Source of the DNA: Verrucomicrobiaceae bacterium
Lineage (GTDB): Bacteria; Verrucomicrobiota; Verrucomicrobiia; Verrucomicrobiales; Akkermansiaceae
Length of the DNA stretch: 64,000 nucleotides
Direction: 5' to 3'
Assembly: GCA_027491155.1 (NCBI GenBank)
Contig: JAIXWR010000018.1
Coordinates: forward strand, 62,001 to 126,000
Translations under genes and position numbers: made by a program
Shown: one piece after another, positions 31,785 through 41,384 of the stretch
Position numbering within the stretch: position 1 is the first letter of the stretch
Layout: the number at the start of each line of letters is the position of its first letter
Notes under the pieces: generated by a model
Databases searched by the model: none
What the model was told of the DNA's origin: nothing
The model's input: only the letters and a program-made list of their open reading frames with translations

Positions 31785-33122
31785 ATGCAACGCGTGGCGG
31801 TCATCAACGTGGTCGGGCTTTCCCCTTCCCTGCTCGGTCCTTCGACCCCGCGGCTGACGGCGTTCGCCCAGAAACACGGCATGCAGTCCTTTCCGCCGGC
31901 CTTTCCCGCGGTGACCTGCACAGCGCAGTCGTCGATGCTGACCGGCAAGCCGCCGCGCGAGCACGGGATCGTCGCCAACGGCTGGTACGACCGCGAAAGC
32001 GCGGAAGTCCGCTTCTGGAAGCAGAGCAACCACCTCGTGCGCGGCGAAAAGATCTGGGACCACCTGCGCCGCCTCCATCCCGGCTTCACCTGCGCCCAGC
32101 TCTTCTGGTGGTACAACATGTATTCCACCGCCGACCTCACGATGACCCCCCGGCCGCTCTACCCGGCCGACGGGCGCAAGGTCTTCGACATCCACACCCA
32201 GCCGATGGACTTGCGTGAAAAGGTGAAGGCCTTCCTCGGCCCCTTCCCTTTCCCGTCCTTCTGGGGCCCCGGCGCGGGCATCGCCTGCTCGGACTGGATC
32301 GCGAACGCCGCGAAGTGGACCGAAGAGCGCGAAACGCCGACCCTCAGCTTCGTTTACCTGCCGCACCTCGACTACTGCCTGCAAAAGTTCGGCCCCGGCG
32401 CGCTGGAAATCGCACCGGAACTGGAAGCCATCGACAAGGTCGCCGGCGAGTTGATGGCCTTCCTCGAATCCCGCGGCATCAAGGTGATGGTCGTTTCCGA
32501 ATACGGCATCTCCAAGGTCACCCGGCCGATCCATCTCAACCGCCTGTTCCGCAAGAAAGGCTGGCTGCAGGTCAAAGACGAGCTCGGCCGCGAGACGCTC
32601 GACGCCGGTGGCTGCGAGGTCTTCGCGGTGGCCGATCACCAGATCGCCCACGTTTACGCGAAGCACGGCCCGACCGCGGAACTCCGCGAGTTCCTCGAAG
32701 CCATCGACGGCGTGGCCGAAGTCCGCGAATCGATCGACGGCGACCGCAGCGGCGATTTCGTGGTCGTCTCCGAACCCGACGCGTGGTTCACGTACTACTA
32801 CTGGGACGACGACGCGAAAGCGCCGGACTTCGCGCGCTGCGTCGATATCCACCGCAAGCCGGGCTACGACCCCGCCGAGTTGTTCCTCGACCCGGAGATC
32901 TCCAATCCCAAGTGGGAGATCGGCAAGTTCCTGCTCAAGAAGAAGCTCGGCCTGCGCGGCCTGTTAGAGGTGATCCCGCTCGATGCCACCCTCGTCCAAG
33001 GCTCGCACGGACGCGACATCGTGGACGACGGGGAGAAGCCGCTGATCCTCGGCTCGCCGGTGCCGGTGAATTGCGCCGAGGAAGTCTTCGGTGCGATCGT
33101 CGCCGCGGTGGGCGGCGCCTGA
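31785..33122 (+). CDS. Alkaline phosphatase-superfamily phosphodiesterase/nucleotide pyrophosphatase-like protein
   Basis: A 445-residue cytoplasmic-looking member of the type I phosphodiesterase/nucleotide pyrophosphatase family. The N-terminal strand is RVAVINVVGLSPSLLG. The threonine nucleophile site is PAVTCTAQSSMLTGKPPREH then GIVANGW. The metal site SFVYLPHLDYCLQKFGP carries the Asp. VMVVSEYGISKVTRPIHLN holds the later metal ligands, although the usual SDHG reads SEYG, a notable change. ATG 31785 is preferred over the upstream frame that overlaps the antisense gene. The substrate is unknown. It converges on rimK with 13 bp between. Confidence 0.83.
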   Translation: MQRVAVINVVGLSPSLLGPSTPRLTAFAQKHGMQSFPPAFPAVTCTAQSSMLTGKPPREHGIVANGWYDRESAEVRFWKQSNHLVRGEKIWDHLRRLHPGFTCAQLFWWYNMYSTADLTMTPRPLYPADGRKVFDIHTQPMDLREKVKAFLGPFPFPSFWGPGAGIACSDWIANAAKWTEERETPTLSFVYLPHLDYCLQKFGPGALEIAPELEAIDKVAGELMAFLESRGIKVMVVSEYGISKVTRPIHLNRLFRKKGWLQVKDELGRETLDAGGCEVFAVADHQIAHVYAKHGPTAELREFLEAIDGVAEVRESIDGDRSGDFVVVSEPDAWFTYYYWDDDAKAPDFARCVDIHRKPGYDPAELFLDPEISNPKWEIGKFLLKKKLGLRGLLEVIPLDATLVQGSHGRDIVDDGEKPLILGSPVPVNCAEEVFGAIVAAVGGA

Positions 33123-33135
33123 CGGGCAGACCCGC

Positions 33136-34041
33136 TCACTTGTCCGTCGGCTTCGGCGGCTTCGGCCGCTTGACCGCCGCCTTCTCGATGAAGTCGATCA
33201 CCATGTCGGCCACCGGCTTGCCCGAGGACTTCTCGATTCCTTCCAAGCCCGGCGACGAGTTCACCTCCATCACCACGGGCCCGTGGTTGGAGCGGAGCAG
33301 ATCGACCCCCGCGAAATTGAGTCCCATGATCTTCGCCGCACGGATCGCCACCGAGCGCTCTTCCGGCGTGATCTTCACCTTCTCCGCGGTGCCGCCGCGA
33401 TGCAGGTTGGAGCGGAACTCGCCCTCCGCCGCCTGCCGCTTCATCGAAGCGACCACCTTGCCGTCCACCACCACGCAGCGGATATCCGCGCCCTCGGCTT
33501 CCTTGATGAATTCCTGGACCAGGATGTCCGCACGCAGCCCCTTGAAGGCCTCGATCACCGACTCGGCCGCCTTCGAGGTCTCCGCCAGCACCACGCCGAC
33601 TCCCTGGGTGCCTTCCAACAACTTGATCACCAGCGGCGCTCCACCGCACATCTTGATCAGCTCGCTCGTCGCATCGATGGAGTGGGCGAAGCCGGTGATC
33701 GGCAGCCCCACGCCCTTGCGCGCCAGCAACTGCATGCTGCGGAGCTTGTCACGGGACCGGGCGATGGCCACCGAGTCGTTCACCGTGAAGACGCCCATCA
33801 TCTCGAACTGCCGCACCACGGCGTTGCCATAGAACGTGTGGCTGGCCCCGATCCGCGGGATCACGGCGTCGGCCTTGAGCTCCTCGCCTTCGATGAAGAT
33901 CTTGGGGTTGTGCGCGGTGATGTTCATGTAGCACCGCAGGTAGTCGATGACCCGGACTTCATGGCCGCGGGCTTCGGCGGCGTTCACGAGCGCCGAGGTG
34001 CTGTAGAGGCTCGCATTGCGCGAGAGGACGAGAATTTTCAT
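33136..34041 (-). CDS. rimK: RimK-type glutamate ligase (ATP-grasp)
   Basis: A 301-residue ATP-grasp ligase of the RimK type, which adds glutamate residues to the C-terminus of ribosomal protein S6 in E. coli. The start [20 protein letters not shown] is typical. The ATP-binding region is [39 protein letters not shown] follows, and the metal site is [17 protein letters not shown]. Its start overlaps the stop of the retropepsin-like gene by 4 bp (ATGA), so translation is probably coupled. The pairing of RimK with this protease family recurs in Proteobacteria (RimK/RimB). Confidence 0.92.
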   Translation of the reverse strand: MKILVLSRNASLYSTSALVNAAEARGHEVRVIDYLRCYMNITAHNPKIFIEGEELKADAVIPRIGASHTFYGNAVVRQFEMMGVFTVNDSVAIARSRDKLRSMQLLARKGVGLPITGFAHSIDATSELIKMCGGAPLVIKLLEGTQGVGVVLAETSKAAESVIEAFKGLRADILVQEFIKEAEGADIRCVVVDGKVVASMKRQAAEGEFRSNLHRGGTAEKVKITPEERSVAIRAAKIMGLNFAGVDLLRSNHGPVVMEVNSSPGLEGIEKSSGKPVADMVIDFIEKAAVKRPKPPKPTDK

Positions 34042-34595
34042 AAACGGCGGATGCCGGGAAGCTGCGACTCAAGATCGCGCAGCGGACCCATCAGATGGTC
34101 GCCCTGCGGGTCAATGAGAAAAAATCCGGCGAGCGCCCGCCGCCCGAGGAGCATCGGGCAGCGCATGTCGGAGCGGTTCGCCAGCGTCAGCCGCATCCGG
34201 CAGGTGAAGCCGCCGGCGAAGACCGCATCGGTCTCGATGTAGTAGCGCTTCTTCGCCACCCCGGTGGAGCTCCTGACTTTCCCGGTTCCGGCCAGCGGGG
34301 CCGTGCACTCGGTCTTCCTGCCGTAATGGTCGCAGGTGACGAAAAGGACACTCTGCCCGTCCGGCGAGACGCGGATTTCCTCCGCGTGCAGCGAGGAAGT
34401 CCGCGCGCCGCTGTCCGTCTTCGCATGCAATGGTCCGACCCCGAACTCCGGCAGCGCGATCCACTCGCGCCGGCCCACCAGCAAACGCGGCATTCCGACC
34501 TGCTTCCACGGCAAGCCCAGCTCCCGCGCCAATTGCGCCGAGGGAACATCCACCGGCTGCGGCACTGCCTTGAAGCTGCGGGGCTTTCGTTTCAT
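34038..34595 (-). CDS. Retropepsin-like 'ATP-dependent zinc protease' family protein (RimB-like)
   Basis: A 185-residue protein of the family often called ATP-dependent zinc protease, structurally a retropepsin-like aspartic protease. The active-site motif is [14 protein letters not shown] (DSGA) around residue 60. [19 protein letters not shown] and [16 protein letters not shown], with the usual LGRxxL signature, complete the fold. In RimABK systems such a protein trims the poly-glutamate tail added by RimK; here it is translationally coupled to rimK, so the same role is likely. It starts 9 bp after recN ends. Confidence 0.87.
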   Translation of the reverse strand: MKRKPRSFKAVPQPVDVPSAQLARELGLPWKQVGMPRLLVGRREWIALPEFGVGPLHAKTDSGARTSSLHAEEIRVSPDGQSVLFVTCDHYGRKTECTAPLAGTGKVRSSTGVAKKRYYIETDAVFAGGFTCRMRLTLANRSDMRCPMLLGRRALAGFFLIDPQGDHLMGPLRDLESQLPGIRRL

Positions 34596-34603
34596 GGATC
34601 GGC

Positions 34604-36256
34604 TTAGTCCGCGAGCAAGCTCGCCGCCATCGCCCGCGCCGACTCGCCGCCGCCACCGAGCATCCGGACCAGCTCGGAGATCCGGCCTTCGCCGCTCACC
34701 GGGAACAAGCGCGAACGCGTCCGGCCGCCGGCGACTTCCTTCTCCACGACGTAGTGCCGCGCCGCCAGCGCCGCGACCTGCGGGAAGTGGGTGATCGCCA
34801 CCACCTGGTGCCGTGAGCCGAGGCCCGCCATCTTCTTGCCGACCGCCCGGGCGATCTCGCCCCCGACGTTGGCGTCGATCTCGTCGAAGACCATCAGCGG
34901 CGTCGCGTCCTGCTCGGCGAGAGCGCTCTTCACCGCCAGCATCACCCGGCTGATTTCGCCGCTCGAGGCGATCTGCCGCAGCGGCTGCAGCGGCTCCCCC
35001 GGGTTCGGACCGAAAAGGAACTCGATCGCCTCCATGCCCGCGGAGCCCGGCTCCTTGGCCGGCAGCACCTGGACTTCGAACGACGATTGCTTGAAGCCGA
35101 GGTCCTTCAACTGTCCCGCGATCTCCTTCGCCAGCTTCGGCGCGGCCTTCTTGCGCTTGGCACTGAGGGCAAGCCCCGCCTTGTCGGTCGCCTCGCGCAG
35201 CGCCGCGGCCTCGGCGCCGAGCTGTTCCAGCCGCTCGCCGCGGTTCTCCACGGCATCCAGCCGCGCCGCCGCTCGATCCCGGTGGGCCAGCACCGCCGCG
35301 AGGTCGCCGCCATACTTGCGCTTCAAGGTTTCGAAAAGATTCACCCGCTCTTCCAGCCGCTGCGCTTCGGCGGGATCGATGTCCAGGTCCTCCGCGTAGT
35401 CGGCCAGCGATCGCTCGAGCTCCTGCAATTCCATCACGGCGTTCTCCAGCCCCTGCGTCCGCTCGCGGATGCCCGGGTCCAGCTTCTCCAGGTCCCGCAC
35501 CAGCCGCTGGACTTCCACCAGATGGGAAAGCACCCCGCCTTCATCCGCACCCAGCGCGGCCGCGGCGGCACCGGAAAGCTCGACCAGGCGCGTCGCGTTG
35601 CTGGCACGGCGGTAGCGGTCGGCGATGTCATCTTCTTCGTCGGGCTTGAGCTGGGCGGCATCGATCTCGCCCACCTGATGTCGCAGCAGGTCGAGTTCCT
35701 GGCTGCTCGCCGACTCGGCCATCCTCAGGTCCTCCAGTTCGTTCACCTTGTCGCGCCACGACCGCCACGCGGCACGGTAGGCATCGAGCGCGGCGTCGCT
35801 ACCGGCGTAGGCGTCCAGCATCGCGAGCTGTCGATCCGTGGAAAGCAGCGACTGGTGGTCGTGCGGGCCGTGGAGATCGACCAGATGCTCGCCGAGCCGC
35901 TTGAGCAAATTCAGCGTGACCGGCGAATCGTTGACGAACTGGCGGTTCGCGCTTTGGCCGATGACCCGGCGGACGATCAGCGAGCCGTCGTCGCACGCAT
36001 CCAGCCCTCCTTCCGCCAGCACCGCGTTGATTTCGCCGGCATCGGAAAGATCGAAGACGGCCTCGACCGTGCAGGAATCCTCGCCGGTGCGGATCAGCGA
36101 TTTGTCGGCGCGCTCGCCCAGCACCAGCTTGAGGGCCCCGACGATGACCGACTTGCCGGCACCGGTCTCGCCGGTCACGCCGACCAGTCCGGGTCCAAGT
36201 TCCCAGACAAGTTCATCGACCAGGGCGAGATTGCGGATCTTGAGAAGGGTAAGCAT
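34604..36256 (-). CDS. recN: DNA repair protein RecN
   Basis: A 550-residue SMC-like ATPase used in double-strand break repair. The start MLTLLKIRNLALVDELVWEL leads to Walker A GVTGETGAGKSVIVGALKL. The centre (about residues 165-370) is rich in Leu, Glu and Arg, forming coiled coils. The signature is ASSGEISRVMLAVKSALA and Walker B is PLMVFDEIDANVGGEIARAV. The C-terminal HQVVAITHFPQVAALAARHY is characteristic. ATG 36256 is chosen over the frame's earlier codons, which run into a REP-like repeat and have no family similarity. Confidence 0.96.
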   Translation of the reverse strand: MLTLLKIRNLALVDELVWELGPGLVGVTGETGAGKSVIVGALKLVLGERADKSLIRTGEDSCTVEAVFDLSDAGEINAVLAEGGLDACDDGSLIVRRVIGQSANRQFVNDSPVTLNLLKRLGEHLVDLHGPHDHQSLLSTDRQLAMLDAYAGSDAALDAYRAAWRSWRDKVNELEDLRMAESASSQELDLLRHQVGEIDAAQLKPDEEDDIADRYRRASNATRLVELSGAAAAALGADEGGVLSHLVEVQRLVRDLEKLDPGIRERTQGLENAVMELQELERSLADYAEDLDIDPAEAQRLEERVNLFETLKRKYGGDLAAVLAHRDRAAARLDAVENRGERLEQLGAEAAALREATDKAGLALSAKRKKAAPKLAKEIAGQLKDLGFKQSSFEVQVLPAKEPGSAGMEAIEFLFGPNPGEPLQPLRQIASSGEISRVMLAVKSALAEQDATPLMVFDEIDANVGGEIARAVGKKMAGLGSRHQVVAITHFPQVAALAARHYVVEKEVAGGRTRSRLFPVSGEGRISELVRMLGGGGESARAMAASLLAD

Positions 36257-36380
36257 GGCGACGTCGGGAAAACGGCATGATGCAAGGCCGCGCCAGCGAG
36301 TCAACCCGCGCCCCCGGGAGCGCCCGTCCGCGACCGGCCGAAGGGTCCCCGGAGGCACTCGCAACCGCTCCTCCCTCCAA

Positions 36381-36402
36381 GCCGGCTTCAAGCCGGCGCT
36401 CC
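36381..36402 (-). repeat. REP-like hairpin upstream of recN
   Basis: On the minus strand GGAGC is followed by the perfect stem GCCGGCTT/AAGCCGGC with a one-base loop. It is a single GGAG-plus-hairpin unit in the gap between the divergent recN and metallo-hydrolase genes. Confidence 0.55.
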
Positions 36403-36450
36403 CGGGGGCTTGCGGCGGACCCGAAGCGCTGCCAGCCTCCGCCCGTCCCC

Positions 36451-37236
36451 ATGGCCGCCGACTTCGAAATCACCCTGCTGGGCACCGGCACCTCGGTCGG
36501 CGTGCCCGTGATCGGCTGCCCTTGCCGCGTCTGCCGCTCGGAGGACCCTCGAAACAAACGCACCCGCTCTTCCCTCCACATCCGGGCCGGCGAGACCTCG
36601 GTGCTGGTCGATTCCGGACCCGACCTCCGCGAGCAAGCCCTCCGCGAGAACCTGACCAAGGTCGACGCCGTGCTCTACACCCACGACCACGTCGACCACG
36701 TCGTCGGCTTCGACGAACTGCGCGCCTTCTGCTGGCACCGCGACACGCCGCTCCCGCTGCACGCCCGCCCTTCCTGCATGGCCACCCTGCAGACCATGTT
36801 CGGCTGGGCCTTCTCGTCCGGAAACCACTACAGCGGCTACGTCAAACCCGACCCGCGGCTGATCGACGGGCCCTTCACGGTCGGCGATCTCGCCATCACC
36901 CCGCTGCCGGTGGAGCACGCGCAAACCGAGACCAACGGCTTCCTCTTCGAGGCCGCGGGAGCTCCCGCCGTCGCCTACATCCCGGATGTGAAAAGTGTCC
37001 CCCCCGCGACCTTCGGGCTGCTGCGGAATGCCGACATCCTGATCATCGACGCCCTGCGCGCCAAGCCCCACCCCACCCACCTTTCGACCGATGAAGCCCT
37101 GGCCGTGATCGCCGAATCCGGTGTGGCCCGTGCCTGGCTGACCCACCTGTCCCACGACTGCGAGCACCACGAGCTCGAAGCCACCTTGCCCGCCGGCGTT
37201 CGCGTCGCCTGGGACGGCCTGAAAATCCGCGCGTGA
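36451..37236 (+). CDS. MBL-fold metallo-hydrolase (PhnP-like)
   Basis: A 261-residue metallo-beta-lactamase fold enzyme. The start is FEITLLGTGTSVGVPVIGCP. CRVCRSEDPRNKRTRSSLHI resembles the structural zinc loop of PhnP-type cyclic phosphodiesterases. The metal site is YTHDHVDHVVGFDELR (HxHxDH), further ligands are in PLPVEHAQTETNGFL and LIIDALRAKPHPTHLS, and the end is WLTHLSHDCEHHEL. Relatives hydrolyse cyclic phosphodiesters. The product here is not certain, since no phosphonate genes are near. It starts a plus-strand run that includes the TIGR03790, DUF2851 and dprA genes. Confidence 0.88.
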   Translation: MAADFEITLLGTGTSVGVPVIGCPCRVCRSEDPRNKRTRSSLHIRAGETSVLVDSGPDLREQALRENLTKVDAVLYTHDHVDHVVGFDELRAFCWHRDTPLPLHARPSCMATLQTMFGWAFSSGNHYSGYVKPDPRLIDGPFTVGDLAITPLPVEHAQTETNGFLFEAAGAPAVAYIPDVKSVPPATFGLLRNADILIIDALRAKPHPTHLSTDEALAVIAESGVARAWLTHLSHDCEHHELEATLPAGVRVAWDGLKIRA

Positions 37237-37285
37237 AGAACCACCCCCGGCTTGCCTCCCCGGGCCGAGCCGTCATGGTTCAGCG

Positions 37286-38845
37286 GTGATCCGCCCGCTC
37301 TGTCTTCTGATATCTTCCGCCCTGCCGCTGATTGCGGTTCCCGCGGCACCCGACCCGGCTTCGGTCGCGATTCTCTACAACTCGTCGTCCCCGGATTCCA
37401 AGGCCCTCGCCGAGTTCTACGCGCAGGCCCGGAAGATCCCGGCCGATCATCTGGTGGGACTCGAACTTTCCCAGGAAGAAGAGATCGACCGCAGGACCTA
37501 CAACACGACCCTGCGCGACCGCCTGATCCGCGAATACGACCGCCGCGAGTGGTGGCTGCGCGGCCGCGACAACGCCGGGAACCTGGCCCCCAAGGAATCG
37601 AAGATCCGCGTCCTGGTCTGCATGCGCGGCGTGCCCAGCCGGATCGCCAAGCAACCCGGCGCGCCCGCCCTCAAACCCGGCGAACCTCCCTTTCTCCACT
37701 CCGACGAGGCCTCGGTGGACTCCGAGCTGTCGCTGCTCGGCGTGGAAGGCCTGCCGCTCGCCGGTCCGCTCAACAATCCCTACTTCAAATCGGAGAAGCC
37801 TTTCGCCGAAGTCACGCTTCCGATGACGCTGGTCGGCCGCATCGACGCCCCGACGCGCGAGATCTGCGAACGCATGATCCGCGACGCGATCGAAACCGAG
37901 GCGACCGGCCTGTGGGGCATGTCCCTCATCGATGTCGCGCAGAAATTCTCCGAAATGCCCGAAGGCGATCCCGCCCTCGAGAACATCGTCAAGGCCCACC
38001 GCGTGCTCGGCATCCCGGTGGTCGCCGACCGCTTTCCCGACACCTTCCCGACGAACTACCCGCTGCGCGACGTGGCGGTCTATTTCGGCTGGTACGACTT
38101 CAACGTCAGCGGCCCCTTCCTCAATTCGGCGTTCCGTTTCAAGAAGGGCGCGGTGGCCGTTCACCTCCACTCCTTCAGCGCCGCGCAGCTGCGTGATCCG
38201 GCCAAGAACTGGTCCGCCCCGCTGCTCGCCCGCGGTGCCGCGGCGACGCTCGGCAACGTTTACGAGCCCTACCTGCAGATGACCCATCACTTCGACCTCT
38301 TCCAGACCCGGCTGCTCGCCGGCCACTCGCTGGTGGAGGCCGCCTACATGGCGCTGCCGGTGCTCTCGTGGCAGAACCTCGTCCTCGGCGACCCGCTCTA
38401 CCGGCCCTTCCTGCACCTCGACGGCACCGGCGAGAAAGCCGCGGCCGACCGCGACTACCGCGCGCTGCGGCTGGCCCATCTCCGCTGGAAGGAGGACCCC
38501 GCCGAGCTCGACCAGCAACTGCGCGATGCCGCCGACCGGCTCAAGAGCGGCACCCTGATGGAAGCGCTCGGCCTGATGAAGCGCGAAGCCGCGGATGCCG
38601 CCGGAGCCGCCGCCGATTTCCGCAAGGCGAAGCTGTATTTCACCGACAAGCCCGACCGCCTGCGGATGGACCTCCACATCGCGGCGATCGAGCGCGCCGC
38701 GGATCGCAAGCAGGAGGCGATTCAGCTCCTCCGCGGCGCCCGCACCCTTTACGCCGACATCCCCGAGTCCGCCGCCGCCAACGCCTGGCTGACCATCCTC
38801 GATCCGCCGCCACCGCCGCCCGCCACCCCGCCCCCCCCGAAATGA
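37286..38845 (+). CDS. TIGR03790-family exported protein
   Basis: A 519-residue secreted protein starting at GTG 37286 with a signal peptide (MIRPLCLLISSALPLIAVPA). It belongs to a family of unknown function. Recognisable blocks are SVAILYNSSSPDSKALAEFY, VCMRGVPSRIAK with a basic middle, PMTLVGRIDAPTREICERMI, and SGPFLNSAFRFKKGAVAVHL near residue 270. A TPR-like helical tail occupies about residues 400-490, and a proline run ends the protein. The stop codon overlaps the next start (ATGA), linking it to the DUF2851 gene. Confidence 0.87.
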   Translation: MIRPLCLLISSALPLIAVPAAPDPASVAILYNSSSPDSKALAEFYAQARKIPADHLVGLELSQEEEIDRRTYNTTLRDRLIREYDRREWWLRGRDNAGNLAPKESKIRVLVCMRGVPSRIAKQPGAPALKPGEPPFLHSDEASVDSELSLLGVEGLPLAGPLNNPYFKSEKPFAEVTLPMTLVGRIDAPTREICERMIRDAIETEATGLWGMSLIDVAQKFSEMPEGDPALENIVKAHRVLGIPVVADRFPDTFPTNYPLRDVAVYFGWYDFNVSGPFLNSAFRFKKGAVAVHLHSFSAAQLRDPAKNWSAPLLARGAAATLGNVYEPYLQMTHHFDLFQTRLLAGHSLVEAAYMALPVLSWQNLVLGDPLYRPFLHLDGTGEKAAADRDYRALRLAHLRWKEDPAELDQQLRDAADRLKSGTLMEALGLMKREAADAAGAAADFRKAKLYFTDKPDRLRMDLHIAAIERAADRKQEAIQLLRGARTLYADIPESAAANAWLTILDPPPPPPATPPPPK

Positions 38846-40209
38846 CCACCTACCGCGGACTGCTCGCCGCCGTCTGGGACGCTCCGGCCCTTCGTGAAAC
38901 GCCGCCGCAGGCCCTGCCCTCCGAGCTGGAACTCCAGGCGCTCTGGTTCGCCGGCGCCTTCGGCCGCGAGTTCCGCGACAGCGCGGGAAATACGGTGCGC
39001 ATCGTACAATTCGGCGAGTGGAACCGCGGTGCCGGCCCGGATTTCCTCCACGCCGCCGTCGAGATCGCCGGGCAGCTCCGCGAGGGACCCGTCGAGCTCG
39101 ATCTCCGCCCTTCCGACTGGGAAGCCCACGGCCACGGCGCGGACCCGGCCTTCGAGAACACCGTGCTCCACGTCGTCTTCACCTCGGACGGACCGGAAAG
39201 CTTCACCCGGACCCGCGAGCACCGCCAGGTCCCGCGGGTCGTCATGCCGCGCGATTTGTTAGAGGAAGCCCTGCTCCGCCCGCGCCGCGAGACCGCCATC
39301 GCCCGCCCCGGCCGCTGCGTCCAGCCGCTGGCGGCCGTCGCGCCCGCCGCCATCGCCGCGCTGATGGCCGAAGCCGCCAACTACCGCGCCGCGCAGAAAG
39401 CCGCGCGCTTTCTCCGCACCGCCGACGCCCACAACCGCGACGCCGCCCTCTATCACGCCGTCGCCGAGACCCTCGGCTACCGCTCGAACGCGCTGGCGAT
39501 GCGGCTGCTAGCCCAGCGCCTGCCCTTGTCCGCCCTGCGCGAGCATCCGGAGCAGACCGAGGCCCTGCTTTTCGGCGCCGCCGGCTTCCTCGCGCCCGAC
39601 CTTCACGAAAAGGCCCCGCCCGACACCCGCGACCACCTGCGCGGCCTCTGGGACACCTGGTGGAAGGCCCGCGGCCGATGGGAATCCGCCCATGCCATCC
39701 CGTGGAAAGCAGGCGGCCAGCGCCCGGCGAACCACCCCCACCGCCGCGTCGCCGCCCTCGGCGCATTGGCCCGCGACTGGCCGCGCTTCCGCAAGCTCGC
39801 CTTCGCCCGACCGCTCGATGCCCCGGCGCTGGTTTACTACCTTTCGAAGCTCGACGACCCCTTCTGGACCCAGCGCCACACCCTCTCCTCCGCCGCCACC
39901 GCCCGCCCCGTCGCTCTCTTCGGCAAGGCCCGCGCCATCGAACTCCTCGCCAACCACCTCTTCCCCCTCGCCCTCCACGAAGGCGAACCCTTCGACCGCT
40001 ACCTCAAGCTCGCCGCCGGTGCCCGCAACGAAAAGGTCCGCCGCTGCGCCATCCGCCTCTTCGGCAGCGAAGACGCCGCCTCGCCCTGGCTGAAAAAAGC
40101 CGCCCACCACCAGGCCCTCCTCCAGATCTACCGCGACTTCTGCCTCGAAGACGCCAGCGACTGCTCCGACTGCCCCTTCCCCGAACAGCTCCAGCAGTGG
40201 CGGATCTAA
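38842..40209 (+). CDS. DUF2851 family protein
   Basis: A 455-residue cytoplasmic protein. The N-terminal part contains the DUF2851 signature: FGEWNRGAGPDFLHAAVEI (about 50-70), VELDLRPSDWEAHGHGADPA (about 83-102) and NTVLHVVFTSDG. That fold resembles a nuclease-like core, but the catalytic role is not established. The middle and C-terminal parts are helical and end with a cysteine cluster (CLEDASDCSDCPFPEQ), possibly metal-binding. It is translationally coupled to the TIGR03790 gene and followed 38 bp later by dprA, so a DNA-related function would fit, weakly. Confidence 0.88.
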   Translation: MTTYRGLLAAVWDAPALRETPPQALPSELELQALWFAGAFGREFRDSAGNTVRIVQFGEWNRGAGPDFLHAAVEIAGQLREGPVELDLRPSDWEAHGHGADPAFENTVLHVVFTSDGPESFTRTREHRQVPRVVMPRDLLEEALLRPRRETAIARPGRCVQPLAAVAPAAIAALMAEAANYRAAQKAARFLRTADAHNRDAALYHAVAETLGYRSNALAMRLLAQRLPLSALREHPEQTEALLFGAAGFLAPDLHEKAPPDTRDHLRGLWDTWWKARGRWESAHAIPWKAGGQRPANHPHRRVAALGALARDWPRFRKLAFARPLDAPALVYYLSKLDDPFWTQRHTLSSAATARPVALFGKARAIELLANHLFPLALHEGEPFDRYLKLAAGARNEKVRRCAIRLFGSEDAASPWLKKAAHHQALLQIYRDFCLEDASDCSDCPFPEQLQQWRI

Positions 40210-40247
40210 CAACCCAGATTCCCGATCCCCCAATTCCCTTTTCTTCC

Positions 40248-41348
40248 ATGACCTCCCTCGAAGCCCTCGTCGCCCTCAACCTCCTCCCGAAAATCGGCCC
40301 CGTCCGGATCCGCCGCCTGCTCGACCGTTTCGATTCTCCCGAAGCCGCGCTTTCCGCCTCCCACAACGACCTGATGCGCATCGACGGCATCGGCGAGGAA
40401 ACCGCCGCCATTCTCACCAAATGGCAGGACCACGCCGATCCCGCCGCCGAACTCCGCGAGGTCCGCGAACGCGGCATCACCCTCCTCACCTCCGACGACT
40501 CAGCCTTCCCGCCCGCCCTGCGCGAGGCCTACGACGCCCCGCTCTTCCTCTACGTCTGGGGCAGGATCGAAGAACGCGACCGCCATGCCATCGGCGTCGT
40601 CGGCACCCGCCGCATCACCACCTACGGCCGCAACGTCACCAAGAAGCTCTCCTTCGAACTCGCCCACGCCGGCTTCACCATCGTCTCCGGCCTCGCCCGC
40701 GGCGTCGACACCGTCGCCCACGAAGCCGCCGTCGCCGCCGGTGGCCGCACCGTCGCGGTGATCGGCTCCGGCCTCGCGAAGCTCTTCCCCGCGGAGAACA
40801 TGGCACTCGCCGAAAAGATCGCCGATGGCCACGGCGCGGTCGTCAGCGAGTTCCCACTCCACACTTCGCCCGACAAGCAGACCTTTCCCCAGCGCAACCG
40901 AATCGTCGCCGCCTGGTCGCGCGCCCTGCTGGTCACCGAGTGCCCCGCCTGGTCCGGCTCGCTGATCACCGCCAACCTCGCCTCCGAATACGGCCGCCCG
41001 GTCTTCGCCGTCCCCGGCCCGATCAACGCGCCGACCTCCACCGGCTGCAACCGCCTGATCCGCGAAGGTGCCACCCTGGTCACCGACGGCTCCGACATCC
41101 TCGACGACCTCGGCGAACTCCCCTTCGCCCGCCAGCCCTCGCTGCCCTTCGCCGAAAACAACGCCGTCCCCGAACTCCCGCCCGAGGAAGCCAGCGTCTT
41201 CGCCGCCCTCGGCGACCAGGAATCCGGCGTCGACCGCCTCATTGACGCCACCGGCCTGCCCTCGCAAGTCGTCACCGCGACGCTGATGAAACTGGAGATG
41301 CGCCGGCTGGTCCGGGCCTTGCCGGGTTTCAGGTATGTGAAGCGATGA
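40248..41348 (+). CDS. dprA: DNA-processing protein DprA
   Basis: A 366-residue protein that protects incoming single-stranded DNA and loads RecA during natural transformation. A helix-hairpin-helix-like N-terminal domain (LPKIGPVRIRRLLDRFDSPE) is followed by the Rossmann-like core: AIGVVGTRRITTYGRNVTKK, IVSGLARGVDTVAHEAAV, VAVIGSGLAKLFPAENMAL, VSEFPLHTSPDKQTFPQRNR and FAVPGPINAPTSTGCNRLI. A C-terminal winged-helix part ends with MRRLVRALPGFRYVKR. A REP-like element follows the stop. Confidence 0.96.
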   Translation: MTSLEALVALNLLPKIGPVRIRRLLDRFDSPEAALSASHNDLMRIDGIGEETAAILTKWQDHADPAAELREVRERGITLLTSDDSAFPPALREAYDAPLFLYVWGRIEERDRHAIGVVGTRRITTYGRNVTKKLSFELAHAGFTIVSGLARGVDTVAHEAAVAAGGRTVAVIGSGLAKLFPAENMALAEKIADGHGAVVSEFPLHTSPDKQTFPQRNRIVAAWSRALLVTECPAWSGSLITANLASEYGRPVFAVPGPINAPTSTGCNRLIREGATLVTDGSDILDDLGELPFARQPSLPFAENNAVPELPPEEASVFAALGDQESGVDRLIDATGLPSQVVTATLMKLEMRRLVRALPGFRYVKR

Positions 41349-41384
41349 GATTCCCGTAAGGAGTGTCGACAAGCCGCCGGGAAT

